A DNA stretch of 64,000 bases from Talinum fruticosum (Eukaryota; Streptophyta; Magnoliopsida; Caryophyllales; Talinaceae): positions 3,614,881 to 3,678,880 of the forward strand of contig JAITYX010000066.1 of the NCBI GenBank assembly GCA_021018815.1, read 5' to 3'. Below are positions 11,469 to 24,260 of this stretch, piece after piece. Position 1 is the first letter of the stretch. Each line of letters starts with the position of its first letter. A program made the translations under genes and the position numbers. The notes below the pieces were generated by a model that saw only the letters and a list, made by a program, of their open reading frames with translations, ran no database searches and was not told the origin of the DNA.

Positions 11469-13087
11469 TGACAGGCAGCGCACGATGTATGGTTGTAGCT
11501 AGCCAAGGTCGATCTCACAAGGACTCGATTTAGCAACACACTAAACTAGTCCTCTACTCAATTGCTAAGCTAATCGGATTTTCGGCTTTTGCTTCTCTAA
11601 ACTAGTTCTAACTATAGAAAATTAATCTAGACTTAAATCAATGGGTAAAAACATCTAGGGATTTGCTTTCTTAACAATGAGTTTGACTACTTAAACATAA
11701 TTTGTGCAATCATTCTTTCAAGTAAATCAAGGATCAATAATCACAAAACTCTAGCGCTCTTTCGATACTTAATAGAATTGCTCTAATTAATCTATCAAAC
11801 AACTTTCGTATGCCTTTTAAGTTAATCAAAATTAAAGATTTCAAATTATCAAAGTGATCTCCTAGTTTACTATTCTTTTCTCAAATTTCATAAACTAGGT
11901 AGAAAGGTTGGTTGTCGGATTATTCTATTTCACTTTTCAGTGCATGGTAGATTAATCTCTAAACACAAGCATCCTAGGCCTTCAAAACACTCATGATCAT
12001 GATGAAGACAACCTTCTGTTGATCAAAATCAGAATTCAAGCACAAATCATGGAAAACTAATCAAACTTCATTGTTTCGGATTACAAATCCCTAGAAAAAC
12101 TAAACTACTCACACATGATTATTGAAAGCTTAAATAAAATCCAATACATTGAAATGAAACCTCAAATTGCAAGAAATGAACAAGTAGATGATAGGCTTGA
12201 AGAGCTTCTCTTCAATCTCTCGACTTCAAGTGGAATCCCGCAATCGCTTCAGTCTCCTTCTTCGATCTTCAAAGTTTGGTTTGATATGGATGAATGGAGG
12301 AAAGAAAAATGGTGATGGGTGAGTGGTGGATGAACTATGGATAGATGCAAGAATGGCCGAAAATTAGCTTAAATGAGCCATTAAGAAGCAATCAAGAGGC
12401 GAAATCGTCAAAATCGAATCGTCTCGGCATAATTTACATCCAACACGCGCCGTGTCTTCCAACACAGGCTGCCCGTGTTGGCTGCCGGCACATCAAAACC
12501 GGACGGAACACTAAAAACGGGTCATGTCGTCCGACATGGGCTGCCCATTCTCAATGCAAAGGCTCGACCTCCAACACGGGCCGATTCATTTGAAACGGGC
12601 TGCCCGTGTTGGTTGCTTCGGAAGGCATGTGTCAAATTGATTCGATCATAACTTCCTCGTCCGATGTCAAAATGATGCGATTCTTGATTTTCCGGAAAGC
12701 TCATTAAGTCTAATTTCTAATTTTCATCATTATGCTTACTTCATTAGTGTGGGAAAAAATATAATTCAGAGAGTAAAGAAGTGTCCGTTACCGCACCCTT
12801 CTTACCTTCCAGCTCATATCTTTTACGTTCCTCAACGTAATTGAGCTTATAATATGTCATCGGAAAGCTCTTTCAATAAGGAAGTTAGAAACATAGAATC
12901 AAAAAGCTTTGGACCAAAAATATGACAAAATCAGGTCCAAATCACTAGGAAGCTGCAGAAATAGACCAAAGAGGCAAAACTCAAGTGTAAAGCATAAATG
13001 GGGCATAAAGTACATAAATATGAATATAAATCCCCAAAAATGACAAGCAACCTCTTATGAAATCTAATACAAAAATGTCACTTATCA
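11469..13087. mobile_element. Solo LTR (1.62 kb) inserted in the copia element
   Basis: Begins TGACAGGCAGCG and ends CACTTATCA (TG...CA). It is flanked by identical 5-bp duplications GTTAC (11464-11468 and 13088-13092). Removing it rejoins the copia RT reading. No internal coding region, primer site or second LTR was seen, so it is a recombination-derived solo LTR. It includes a block of near-palindromic CCAACACxGGCTGCCCGTGTTGG-like words at about 12445-12615. Lineage not assigned. Confidence 0.8.
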
Positions 13088-14309
13088 GTTACTTTAGGGA
13101 ACCACCAAGTCGAAGGAGAAAATTATCATGAGACTTTTGCTCCTGTCGCTAAAATGGTTACGAGTATGACTCTCCTAGCTTTAACGGCAGCCAAAGGATG
13201 GAGTCTTCATCGGATGGACGTACACAACACATTTCTCCATGGAGGTTTAGATGAAGACATTTACATGATACCTCCACCCGGTTTTCGGACTTCACAATCA
13301 CATGTAGTGTGTAAACCGAAAAAGGTCTCTCTATGAACTCCGACAGGCGCCTCATAAGTGGTATTTTAAACTTGCCTCCGTATTGCATGAATACGGATTC
13401 CAACGATCTCCCTTAGACCATTCTTTATTCACCTATGCCAAAAGAGATAAGTTTCTAGCTTTGCTAGTATATGTGGATGATCTAGTCCTTATCGGAAATG
13501 ATACATCTCTTTGTAGTGCTTCTAAAGACTATCTCGTACACACGGTTCAAGTTAAAGGACCTGGGGCCCACTTAAGTATTTTTTATGGATCGAAGTTGCT
13601 CGCTCGTTTGCTCGGGTTGTCTCGTGTCAACGCAAGTACACACTTGACATACTTACTAAGACAGGCATGCTTGGGTCCAAACCCGAGCACATTCCCTATG
13701 ATGCAACAACACAAGCTTGCAGCGGATTCAGGAGATCCAATTTCTAATCCAAGTCGATATCGACGTTTGATAGGATGATTAATCTATCTCACTATCACTC
13801 GTCCGGAGATCACATATTCAGTACATATACTTAGCCAGTTCATGTAAGATCCAAGGCAAGGTCATTAGGATGCAATTGTTCATCTCCTTTTGCTATCTCA
13901 AATCTTGTCCCGGTTAAGGGATTCTTTTACCCACATCCAATGACCTTTGTCTTCATGTGTACTGTGATTCGGATTAGGCGAGTTGTCCTATGACAAGAAG
14001 ATCTCATACTCGGTTATTTTGTTACTCTAGGGGCGACACCGATTTCCTTAAAGACGAAAAAGCAACCTATTATTTCCCGTTCGTCTCATCGAAGCTGAAT
14101 ACCGTGCTATGGCCAATGCTACTAGTGAGGCTATTTGGATACGAAACTTGTTAAAATCACTTAATGTCCAGTTCCTACTCGCTCGGTTATACTTGTGATA
14201 ATCGGGCCGCACTTGACATTGCAGTAAATCCTATCTTTCATGAATGTACCAAACATATTGAGATCGATTGTCACTTCGTTTGGGAAAGGTTGTTGTCCAG
14301 GTGAAATAG
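13088..14309 (+). pseudogene. Ty1/copia polyprotein fragment 2 (RT and RNase H)
   Basis: Continues from 11468 with YHETFAPVAKM, AAKGWSLHRMDVHNTFLHG and LDEDIYM. The RT active-site block ALLVYVDDLVLIGND is at about 13458-13500. Then come SRYRRLIG, LIYLTITRPEITYSVHILSQF and the RNase H blocks EAEYRAMANATSEAIWIRNLL (about 14092-14155) and [18 protein letters not shown]. Frameshifts and stops occur at about 13330, 13560-13640, 13779 and several later positions, so it is dead. The reading ends at GEIV, where the Tat element inserts after AATAG, and resumes at 33036. Confidence 0.92.
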
Positions 14310-16299
14310 TGTAGACACCTAAAAAGTGTCGTCCTTTATATCATTATTTCGTGTCTTGTTTTGTTGGCCCGATGATGATAATCCCAAGTCCTGTTTATGG
14401 ATTTGGATTCCGGACTATGATCGATTGGTGCAATGTAAGCCGATAAACTACAAAGAACCCCCAACACCACTTAAATAGCCTTTTGCCTTGGATTGATCCA
14501 CAAATCCTTTTTTCTTTGCGACCGTCCATGAGCAGGGCCGAGCCTTTAGAGATTGTGGAGTCCCATGATGTGTGTCGGGAAATTTTAAGTACAGAATACT
14601 GCATTCTACTTTTGTCCAAGTTAGACAAGGAGTCGAAGACCGAAGACGAAATTAAAGCGTTGCATTTCATGATCGGGAGCATCAAAGTGTTGTGTTTTGA
14701 GCTTCACAAGACAGCCCACACGAGGCTAGAAGCTTTCCCCTCTAAATGACATCATCGCCGGCGCCCGCCTTCTAGAAGCATGGTGGAACGTTAGGTTTTG
14801 AGCTTGGAGAGTCCTTGGAGACACAACTAGGGCACAAAACCCTAGAAACGGTCCGGTTGGCCGACGCCCGCCTTCTCCCTTTTAACCTAGGTTATATCCG
14901 GTTTTATCATCTTCCGATCCGGTTCTATTTTTTAAGGAATGGCCCAATTTTATTTCAGCTATTTGGATGGCTCAATGGAGGCAAACCCTAGGTCATTTGT
15001 GACCTAGGTCCTCTCCTATAAATAAAGAGCCTTGGCTCTCATTCCTACACGACTTCCTGCCTTAGCATCACGCTGCTGAAAGCCAACTTGAATGCTCTCA
15101 TCTAACCATTACTCTACTCGAGTTTTCCATAAAATATTCATCTTTCATCGTTGAATCCGTGCAAAGAGGTAAAGAATATTCAATTATTTTGATCTCTAGG
15201 CACTCATTCAACCGATCATTACCATAACCTAGACACAATTCACACAATTATCCCTTTTCTTTAGATTGTCACCATTGCATCGAGAGATCCGGCGAGGAGA
15301 TCTAGATCAGCAAGGTAGGACAACCCAAGGACCATATTTCAGCTTTCGAACGGTTATATTTATTTCTGTTTTATTTGTTTTCCGTATTGTGGTTTAAGAG
15401 ATGTAATCACTTTAATTTCCTCCTCGGCCGATGTAATCTTTTAATTCCTGTTTTTCTTTCTTTTATCGCTTTCTTTGTCACTTTTCTTTACCATTTTCCT
15501 TGTTATGTTTTGGTTGCTTTAATTTCATTGCGCATGTTGTATGCTTGTTTTCTTACATCTTTATTAATACACTACTCGAACTAGTAATGGTCGTCTTCGG
15601 ACGAGTGCAAAGAAAGGGTTTGTCCCGACGTTTTGTACCCTCGCCCCAAATCCGATTCTCGGTTCAAGACCGATGGAGTTATCTTTGAGCCTCTTTCGGT
15701 CTTAGTTTTCTTATACTAGGATTGGAAGAGCAAATTTTGTTTTTGTTAGTTTTTCTTTCCTAAAAACCGACTGGCGACTCCCTTGTGTTATGCGTTATTC
15801 TATGTAAATTCACATCTCGGTGTTTTCAGGTTGCGGAAAGAAATGAAGTTAGGATATGAATTTTCCCACTGGGCAGAGACCGAGGCTGGTTTCACCAACA
15901 ATGGCCTCCGGCACCCGCCTTCCCTTGGTGTAGGCTACGGCCAGCACCATGGGGTGGCGGTGGTGGCTTCGATCTATATTGGTGTTTTCACACTAATCGC
16001 CCCTAAACCCCCACAGCAGAATCATAACCCTAATATCATTTAGTTCTTCATTAGAAAATAAGATCCCTAAATTTCTAAAATAATTACTAAAATAAAATGA
16101 TTAATAAAATCGTCAATCAAATCTAATTTAATTTATTTCAACTTGATTTAATAAAATTGGGAAATCTTAAAAAAGGTTCATCCCCACATTCCAAAATCGA
16201 CTTTCAAAACCATCTTTAAAATCAATCCTTAAAAAAAGGGAGACTTGACATGAGTAGGGAAGCTCGGCGGAGGCCCCGGGGCCCGGCCATGGTTCTATA
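14310..16299 (+). repeat. 5' LTR of the Tat element
   Basis: Starts TGTAGACACCTAAAAAGTGTCG. It is paired with 27828-28226 plus 31452-33035, which match along the whole length with many substitutions and small indels. It ends ...GGTTCTATA, where the partner ends ...TTTCTACA, so the terminal CA has mutated. Open frames inside are not supported as genes. Confidence 0.9.
15017..15024 (+). promoter_or_regulatory. TATA box of the 5' LTR
   Basis: TATAAATA, followed by AAGAGCCTTGGCTCTC, a short palindrome at the presumed transcription start. The same arrangement is conserved in the 3' LTR. Confidence 0.6.
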
Positions 16300-16300
16300 G

Positions 16301-16318
16301 TGGTGACTCCATTGGGGA
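16301..16318 (+). other. Primer-binding-site-like sequence
   Basis: TGGTGACTCCATTGGGGA lies one base after the 5' LTR, where a tRNA primer site is expected. TGG matches a tRNA CCA 3' end. The tRNA is not assigned here. Confidence 0.55.
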
Positions 16319-17074
16319 TAAACTTTTTATTAAAAGGGCGAAACTTGAAAATCCGAGTAGTGTGTTTTTAATGATGTGCTTGCACTAGACATCCTGCATT
16401 TAGCAACCTTTGAATTAGTTTAAATATTGTTTTGGACCACTAGGAAAACTTTATTTTACCCACTCGTTTACCCGTTTTGGAGAGAGGCTCCCATTGGTTC
16501 CTCGATGGATCCAACTAGGCTTAATTTGCCAAGGAAACGGTACCTCCTCCCTCGTAGCACACCATCTTGGGCTAAACCTTTTGGTTCACCGAGAGGCACC
16601 GGAATTCTGGTTGGTATCCTTATCCGTGCAACCTACAAGGGACCAAATTTCGGACTACATGCCACCATGTATCCAGACTCTTGAACTCTTAGGCCATAGA
16701 ACTTTTGGACTTATAGGTTTTCCCCATACTTTATTTGCATGCTTGAATGAGTGTGTTTGTTTTAGATTCAATCTTCTGTTCGTGAGCCTTTCGGAGTAGT
16801 TGAGGAGCGCTTGATTTAGACCTTTGCATAGGTGAGAACAAAACACTTTAATAAAATTCCTAGAGTCGGTCCATTATGTGCATTTCGGCAAAAGTCAAAA
16901 TGCCTTTTTCCCCTAATAAGGTTGGTCCATTGTTTGCTTTTTTCCATGTCATACCAAAATAATCTTTCTAATAGCTTAAGTAATTGCTATTTGTGAAAGG
17001 GTCTTACCGGAAGCTCCTTTTTCTTATCGTTCGAGTCCTTTTTTTCTGTTGCATTATCACATTTCATTTTGCAT

Positions 17075-17350
17075 CATCTCATATTAGATGAGTCCATTTG
17101 CATTAGCCAAATAAAATCATCTCATATTAGGTGAGTCCATTTGCATTAGCTAAATAAAATCACCTCATATTAGGCGAGCCTATTTGCATTAGCCAAATAA
17201 AATCATCTCATATTAGATGAGTCCATTTGCATTAGCCAAATAAAATCATTTCACATTTAATGAGTCCATTTGTATTAGCCAAATAAAATCATTTCACATT
17301 AGATGAGTCCATTTGAATTAGCCAAATAAAATCATTTCATATTAGGATAA
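17075..17350 (+). repeat. 43-bp tandem repeat, about six copies, in the Tat leader
   Basis: The unit CATCTCATATTAGATGAGTC... starts at 17075, 17118, 17161, 17204, then about 17248, 17291 and 17334. Copies differ by a few substitutions. It lies between the primer site and gag. Each unit contains the short palindrome CTCATATTAGATGAG. Confidence 0.85.
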
Positions 17351-17783
17351 ATAAGTCTACCATTCTCATTTTGCATTTAGTCCAAACTTCATCTCAAATA
17401 GGAAAATACATTATCGTATAGGAAACATCTTTTCCTTAAGGATCATGTGTTAATCAAATCATTTATCATATCATCATTGCATTCTTTATGTGCATCCAAA
17501 TAAAAGCATCCTTAGTCTCTTTGGGTCTTGCGCTTAAGTCTCTTCCTCCTAAAAGCGATCTTCTCTCACATGGTGCTAAACATCATCCTTTGGGCTGCAG
17601 AATAGGGAAGTCTACAGCAACCGAGTATTATCGGAATCCGAGCACTAAAAGATTAGAACATTTAGCCAAGGAGTCCGGCACATCGTCATTAGTCTACACC
17701 AAGTGCAACAAGCTTCGGTGCATACTACACCTTCACAATCCATTCCTTGTTTTAAGACACTACCTAAAAAGAGTTCCCTTCCA

Positions 17784-19052
17784 ATGGATCCTAATCCCGA
17801 ACAGTATCTTAGCCTCGGTATGCTTAATGAGAATATAGCTAAGGTGGAAACCCGGTTAAGTGAACAGGAGGAACATATATCCTCTATATCAAGAGATCTT
17901 AAGACCATCATAAGGGCTATGGAGGCTAGTCGAGAGAGGAGGAAGTTGAACGTAGGAAAAGGGAAGAGGCTAAAGAAGCTAAGTGTGTGCAAAGGGAAAT
18001 GGTTATGGTTATAGCACCTCCACCCATCCAATCTTCTCTAGATAATCCTAAACATGAATCTCCTAAGCCTAAATCCAAAACTCAGTCTGATTCCCATATA
18101 AATAAGATAGAATGGATGTTGAGTTAGTCATCCATGTTCAGCAATCATTATTTCGATCATAAGGGATTCACTTCAATTCCTAAGGGTAAACTACCTCCTA
18201 AGTTTATCATGCCCGATATTAAGTTTAAAGGTTCCGAGAATCCCCATCATCATGTACGCAACTTCTTGGGAGCAAGAATCTTAAGAACATTCCTGAAGAC
18301 ACTTACCACATCACCTTCCCTTGACATTTGATATTAATGTCATGAAATGGTATAACGCAGTTGACCCACGCAAGGTTGCCAATTGGACATATTTGTGTAA
18401 AGAATTCCTCTATTAATACTCCTATAACATATATCTACCTGTTACTCTTAAAGACTTGGAGTTAATCAAGCAAGGTGAGAAAGAGAGGTTCACCGATTTC
18501 TGTCCGGATGGAGAGCAAAGGCAACCCATATGATTGACCGACCCTCCGAGAAAGATCAAGTCCACATTATTGTGAAGAACCTTCAATCCAATTATAATCA
18601 TCACCTCAAATTCCTACCCATGATGAACTTTTCGACCCTCGGAGATGCTGGCTTACTGATAGAAGAAGAACTGTCCACTGCTGACCACAAAAGTCGCAAC
18701 TGGATATAGAGGTAATTATCATTCCAAATAGAAGGAAACCTCCAATATTGGCATTGCTACCGGGGTGCGAGATGTCAACGCCTTAACAAGTAAACCGACT
18801 ACACTCCTATGGATACTACTTATGCTGAAGCCCTTTACCATCTCTTGGAGAAAGGGAAGATAGAGTTGCCACCTATTAGAGTAGAATCGAAACCGCGAAA
18901 CAGTTTAAGAATTGGGACGCAGGAAAATTTTGCAAATACCATCATGCACGAGGATACGATACTAAATGATGTTGGACATTCAAGAACAAACTAGAAGATA
19001 TGTTTCAAAATGGCCAATTACCCCTGCCTAAGACTCGCCTAAAAACCAAGTA
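17784..19052 (+). pseudogene. Tat element gag remnant
   Basis: Starts at a possible ATG (MDPNPEQYLSLGMLNE), followed by a coiled-coil-like RLSEQEEHISSISRDLK stretch. The gag core (about 18140-18720) shows KLPPKFIMPDIKFKG, VMKWYNAVDPRKVANWTYL, YSYNIYLPVTLKDLELIKQG and GEKERFTDF. Near 18925-18990 a degenerate C..H...H....C-type motif (KFCKYHHARGYDT.CWTF) occupies the nucleic-acid-binding position. The frame changes several times and contains stops. Gag would form the particle shell that packages element RNA. Confidence 0.85.
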
Positions 19053-19619
19053 ACAATAAAAACCCCTTTAGCAGCACCTTAGCCATCTTTACTCGAACCC
19101 CCACTAGGTCGGTGGGATCCTTCTATCTTTATTCGAGATGTTAATGAGTCACAACTGCTTCTTAATCTACCATTATTAGATCCAAAACTCCAGGGATGTG
19201 GGTAAGTGATGAAGAAGATGTCTACGAAACGAGAGACGATGACAACAATAGTGACGACTTCGGGGCACACCACCCTTAGAAGAAGATTTTTGGGGAAGCA
19301 CTAAAAGCCTTGCTATTTAGTTTCTTACAAGATCAGGACGGCACAACGCACCCTTGGGTCCACAACAGACTTAGGAAGCCCCAAAAGAACTCGAAGCTAC
19401 AAAGGAAGAAGACCCAATCCTTAAGCAACTCCGGAAATTAAAAGTCGACATTTCTATCCGGCAATTAATATCTGTTTCCCGAAACATAGACAAGCTTTTA
19501 ATCGATGCACTTATTAAGATTGAAGTTTCTCCTGAAACCACGCCAGAGGAAGTAGCAGGATTGGTTAACGAGTGGGGGTGGAACCATTACTTTTGATCAT
19601 AAGGATCTCCCGGAAGAAG

Positions 19620-20270
19620 GCGTTACACACAACAATGCTCTTTATTTAACCGTAACTTGTATTAATAAATTTGTTCAATTAACCTTGGTAGACAACGGAT
19701 CACCAATTAACGTGTGTCCCTAGGGAACTGCTAAGAGGTTAGGAATTAGGGAGCAACAACTCTCTAAGAAAACTGCTCATCTCCGAGCATATGATAATTC
19801 TAGAAGAACAGTCTTGGGAACAGTGACCTTATCAATCAATATAGGGCTAGTGGAGAGGAATATTAAATTCCAAAACTTAGATATCATAGCTACTTTCAAT
19901 ATGCTTTTAGGAAGCCCTTGGTTGCACGATCATCGAGCGAGTGCCCTCTACATTGCATCGAAGGTCAAAATGATCATCAAAGGTCAGGTCATAATCGTTA
20001 ACGGGGATAATCTTTATGCTACTATTACTTCCAAAGAGTCCGTAGTGGAGATCGATCACGATGCTAATGATGAAGAATTATACGGATTTGAAACCACCGC
20101 TACCCTAGAAAAGGATGAAGCACCTTTTACCTTTAACCCTTATTACAACCGTAGTGTCCAATTGATGCTTAGAAAGAAGGGATATTTTCCAGGTCTTATT
20201 GCAGGCCGAAGGGCATACCACCCTATTTTTCCACCCCTTAAACCACAAACAACTACAACTTTGGGCTAGG
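19620..20270 (+). pseudogene. Tat element aspartic protease remnant
   Basis: TLVDNGSPINVCP, with the active-site D in DNGS as is usual for Tat, is followed after a stop by KRLGI, RRTVLGTVTLSINIGLVERN and FNMLLGSPWLHDHRAS, the conserved retropepsin blocks. The downstream part up to 20270 (FTFNPYYNRSVQLMLRKKGYFPG) is the linker to RT. In intact elements the protease cleaves the polyprotein. Confidence 0.85.
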
Positions 20271-21159
20271 CTATCAACCTACCACTAAGGAAATAACTCA
20301 AGCCAAGTGGGAAATCTAAGTAAAGAGGATCGCACCATACACAATCCATTCTATTAAGCCCTTTCCTTATACCCTGAATGGAAAATTTCTTAGAGAAGGA
20401 GATAATTTCCCTTATTATGGTTTTCTTGAGCCCTATTACATCAAGGAGAAGGGTATTCTAGTACCTGGTATGGAAATCTTCAATGACTACTATATTATGG
20501 AAGAGGAGGCATCTCACCTTCTCAAAAAGGGACAATCCACATTAGATCGGACCAATCTTGCCGAAAACAATATTTTCGGCCTTCTGTTTGGTCAAGAGAG
20601 TAATCTAAAAGGGAACTCTATCTTAGTACTGTCACGAGCTATGTTGTATCTGCAGTTTGATCTCGTCCGGGTTCCCCACCGATGCCGACGTAGAATGGTC
20701 CAAGCATATTACTTGGATTGATGCTTGAGGAGGGCAAAGAATTTGCTCGTTAGTCTAGGAGCACACCCTCCTTCTAAGTCTAGTGTTAGGGCTTGTATTT
20801 CTTCTTCTTGTTCCGTTGTTTCTAGTTCTAATTTCGTCCTTTCCAATTCAATTTCTAAGTCTAATGTACTCGTTTCCTCATTCAACAAAGTGAATCTTTC
20901 GCTTACTCCTTGCCTCCTCTTGCTCTTAATTGTTTTACCTCTAATGATGAACAAGAAATTCCTAAAGAATTAATAAAAGCTATGGAAGATCATGAAAATC
21001 GCTCACCAATAATAGAGGAAACAATCACAATCAATCAGGGTCAACTAATCAACCCCAAGAGGTTAAGATTGGAAAAACTTTGGATACGGAAGAGTAAAAG
21101 CAATTCACTTCACTCCTCACAGAGTTCATTGATGTCTTTGCATGGTCCTATAAAGACAT
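20271..21159 (+). other. Tat pol linker, degenerate
   Basis: Spacer between protease and RT. Short stretches such as EIFNDYYIMEEEASHL resemble the protease-RT connector of Tat elements, but no domain is recognisable and the frame is broken. The Ser/Val-rich frame near 20725-20973 is not supported as a protein. Confidence 0.4.
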
Positions 21160-22460
21160 GTCGGGTATAGATCCAAGCATAATAGAACACAAAATTCCGC
21201 TTTATGAAGATGCTAAGCCAGTTAAGTAGAAGTTGAAGAGGATGAAACCGGAATGGGCCTTGAAGATTAAGGAGGAGGTTTAGAAACAGTTGGAGGCTAG
21301 GTTTATTAAGGTGGTTCACTATCCTCGGTGGGTAGAAAATATAGTTCCCATCCCGAAGAAAGATTGCGGGGTTCATATGTGCGTCGACTTCGGGGATATA
21401 AATAAGGCCCATCTTAAAGATGATTTCGTTGCCTCATATCGATCTTTTGGTAGATAATACAGCGGGTCATGCTTTACTCTCGTTTATGGATGGTTACGCC
21501 GGATATAATCAAGTGAAGATGGTTGAGGAAGACATGGAAAAGACGACCTTCATCACGCAACGGGGGACTTATTGTTATGTGGTGATGCTATTTGGGCTTA
21601 AAAATGCGGTGCAACGTATCGAGAGGACAGCCACGACATTATTGCATGATATGATCCATAAAGAAGCTGAAGTATATGTAGATGATATGATCATAAAATC
21701 AATGGACAGGGTAGGGCACTTACCCAACCTGAGAAAATTCTTCCATAGACTCGGGAAGTACAACATGCGCCTCAATCCTCAAAAATGTGCCTTTGGGGTA
21801 ACCTCCGAAAAGTCATTAGGCTATGTTGTCGGTCTTAGAGGAATTGAAGTTGATCCATCCAAGATCAAGGATATTAAGGAAATCCCTCAACCAAGTATGG
21901 AGAAGGAGATAAGGGGCTTCCTAGGACGTTTGCGAGTACATCGGTCATTTCATATCAAAATTGACTATGGTCTATGAACCCATTTTCAAGAAGTTAAAGA
22001 AAGGATCCGAGCCCATTTGGGATACCGAGTGCCAACAAGCATTCAAGACGGTTAAGGAATACCTGGCTAATCCTCTAGTGTTAGTTCCACCCCAATCGGG
22101 AAACCTTTGCTTTTATATCTCACCATAACGGAGACAACTATGGAAGCGATGTTAGCACGAGTAAGACAGAAAAGAAGAATGCGCTATCTACTATCTTAGT
22201 AAGAAGTTCCTAGACTATGAGACTAGATATACACCATTAGAGAAGACATCTTTGGCTTTAGTTTGGGCTACTAAGAAGCTCGGACACTACATGTTGACCC
22301 ACACGGTACATGTGGTGGCACCCATGAATCCTATTAAGTACATGAGCAACCGACTATCGGTAGTAAGATAGCGCGATTGACTCGCCATGCTATCGAATTC
22401 GAACTCAAGTTTGTTCCTAAAAAATTGATCAAAGGAAGAGTAGTATCCGAATTCTTGTTA
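21160..22460 (+). pseudogene. Tat element reverse transcriptase and RNase H remnant
   Basis: HKIPLYEDAKPVK, RFIKVVHYPRWVENIVPIPKK and MCVDFGDINKA are followed, after a frame change at about 21420, by LPHIDLLVDNTAGHALLSFM, FITQRGTYCYVVMLFGLKNA and the active site EVYVDDMIIKS (Y at 21675). A thumb region follows (NPQKCAFGV, EKEIRGFLGRL). From 21990 the connection and RNase H show AFKTVKEYLANPLVLVPP, YLSKKFLDYETRYTPLEKTS and LVWATKKLGHYML. Stops are present in the conserved core. Confidence 0.93.
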
Positions 22461-22529
22461 GATCTACACTGTACTCGAATCGTAAACCGAGCACCTTGAT
22501 TTTCCGGATGAAGATATTTTATAAGTAAA

Positions 22530-22950
22530 GGTGGACGTTTGGACAATGTACTTTGATGGCACTTCCAATCGAAGGGCCTTGGAGTAGGGATTCTTTTAAT
22601 CTCATCGGAGGGAGCACATACTCCCATTTCGGTTGAGCTAGACTTCGAGGTCACTAATAATGCCGCAGAGTACGAAGCTTGTATCACAGGACTTGAAGCT
22701 ACAACAGAGATCGGGGTCGAGAACATCGGGGTTTTTGGTGATTCCAGTTCGATCATCAACCACATTTCACAAAGGTGGAAAGTACGTAGTGAAGCCTTGG
22801 CACCCTACTTAGCATATTTGACAAAATTGTCCAAACGCTTGGAAAAGATTTCCTTCACTTACCGTCCTAAGGATGATAATTAATTTGCGGATGCACTAGC
22901 TAAGTTAGCATCCATGATCAATATTCCTGTTGGCATTCACTCAATGACTG
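22530..22950 (+). pseudogene. Second (archaeal-like) RNase H domain of the Tat element, remnant
   Basis: WTMYFDGTSNRRALGVGILL supplies the first catalytic D. EVTNNAAEYEACITGLEA supplies the catalytic E. GVFGDSSSIINHIS supplies the second D. RPKDDN, then a stop, then FADALAKLAS completes the fold. A second RNase H after the retroviral-type one is diagnostic of the Tat lineage (Ogre, Retand, Grande). One in-frame stop falls in the DN.FADALA block. Confidence 0.9.
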
Positions 22951-23069
22951 TTCACATCGAACAGTGGAGTCGGCTTGCACACGTATGTGCCTTGGAAGTA
23001 TCTAATATCGACCATACCAGTTAGTATCATGATATTTATCAATATTTGGATAAGTAAGAATATCCTTTG

Positions 23070-24260
23070 GACTCCACACCTAGAGCCCAACGAACCATTA
23101 GAATGTTGGCTGCGCAATTTTTCCTTAATTAAAGACAGGTTGTTCAAGAAAAACAATTATGGGATTAGCTTACTTTGTGTCAATCAACATGAAGCAAAGC
23201 ACATCATGGAAGAGATTCATGGAGGAGAATGCGGACCTCATATGAATGGTAGAATGTTAGTCCGGAAGGTTCGGAGACTTGGTTATTATTGGTCAACTAT
23301 GGCAGCAGATTGTCACGACTTTGTTAGAAAGTGCCATAAATGTCGGTGTATGCAAACTTACAACACCAACCCCGTGATTTCTCACTACATTATCCTCACC
23401 TTCGTCGTTTTTAGTTTGGGGAATATATATTATTTGCAAGGTGACTCCTAAGGGAACAGGTGGTCACGAATTTGTGTTAGTAGCAATCGGCTACTTCACC
23501 AAATGGGTAGAAGAAACTTCTTAAGCAACCCTAACGTCGAAATAGGTAGCCAAATTCATCACCTGGATTATTTGTTGTTATGGAGTGCCCCACGAGCTTA
23601 TAAGTGACCATGGTAGTCATTTCAAGAAGGAAGTAGCAAATTTGTTGGATAAGTATAAAATCTAGCATTACAAATCTTCTCCATATCGTCCTCATACCAA
23701 CAAAGCAAAACCCGCTAATAAGAACATTCAGAGCATAGTGGAGAAAATGGCGAGTTACTTATAAGGATTGGCCGGATAAATTATCTTTCACTTTGTGGGG
23801 TTATAGAACTTCCATTATATCCTCCACGGGAGCAACGCCCTACTCTATAGTTTATGGCATGAAAGCAGTCCTTCTAGTTGAGATTGCCATTCCTTCGTTA
23901 AGGATAATTGCTTGAGAGCCGATTCCGAAAGCTTAGTGGGCTAAAGCACATTATGAGGAATTAGTGCTGCTGGATGAGAGGTGCCTCAACGCCCTGCATA
24001 ACGTCCAAATATACGAAGCTCATATATCTAAGGCATTCAATAAGAAAGTTAAGCCTCGCAACTTGGAAAATTAGGGATTTAGTCCTTAGAGAGGTCGAGC
24101 TCTAATTCAGGATCCACAAGGAAATTTAGGCCCAACTGGTAGGGCCCATTTATCCTTAATCAGATTTGACCCGACGGAGCGAGTAAAATTAAATGATTTA
24201 GAAGGTGAAGAGAATTTTCAGTATACCAATCTAGATCAGTGGAAGAAGTACTACGTCTAG
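23070..24260 (+). pseudogene. Tat element integrase remnant and end of pol
   Basis: The HHCC zinc-binding domain is recognisable (HEAKHIMEEIHGGECGPH followed by ADCHDFVRKCHKC). The catalytic core follows in broken frames: HEFVLVAIGYFTKWVEETS (DDE first D replaced within the AIGYFTKWVE block), ATLTSK, YGVPHELISDHGSHF and SSPYRPHTN. The C-terminus ends FQYTNLDQWKKYYV and a stop at 24257-24259, typical of the end of Tat pol. There are many stops and shifts. Confidence 0.88.

Noticed and set aside
14310..16299. Open frames in the LTR (for example 15375-15688 and 16427-16799) as genes
   Set aside because: The same sequence recurs in the 3' LTR with frame-breaking differences, and no domains are recognisable.
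17075..17350. CRISPR-like array
   Set aside because: Head-to-tail repeats with no unique spacers, inside a plant retroelement leader.
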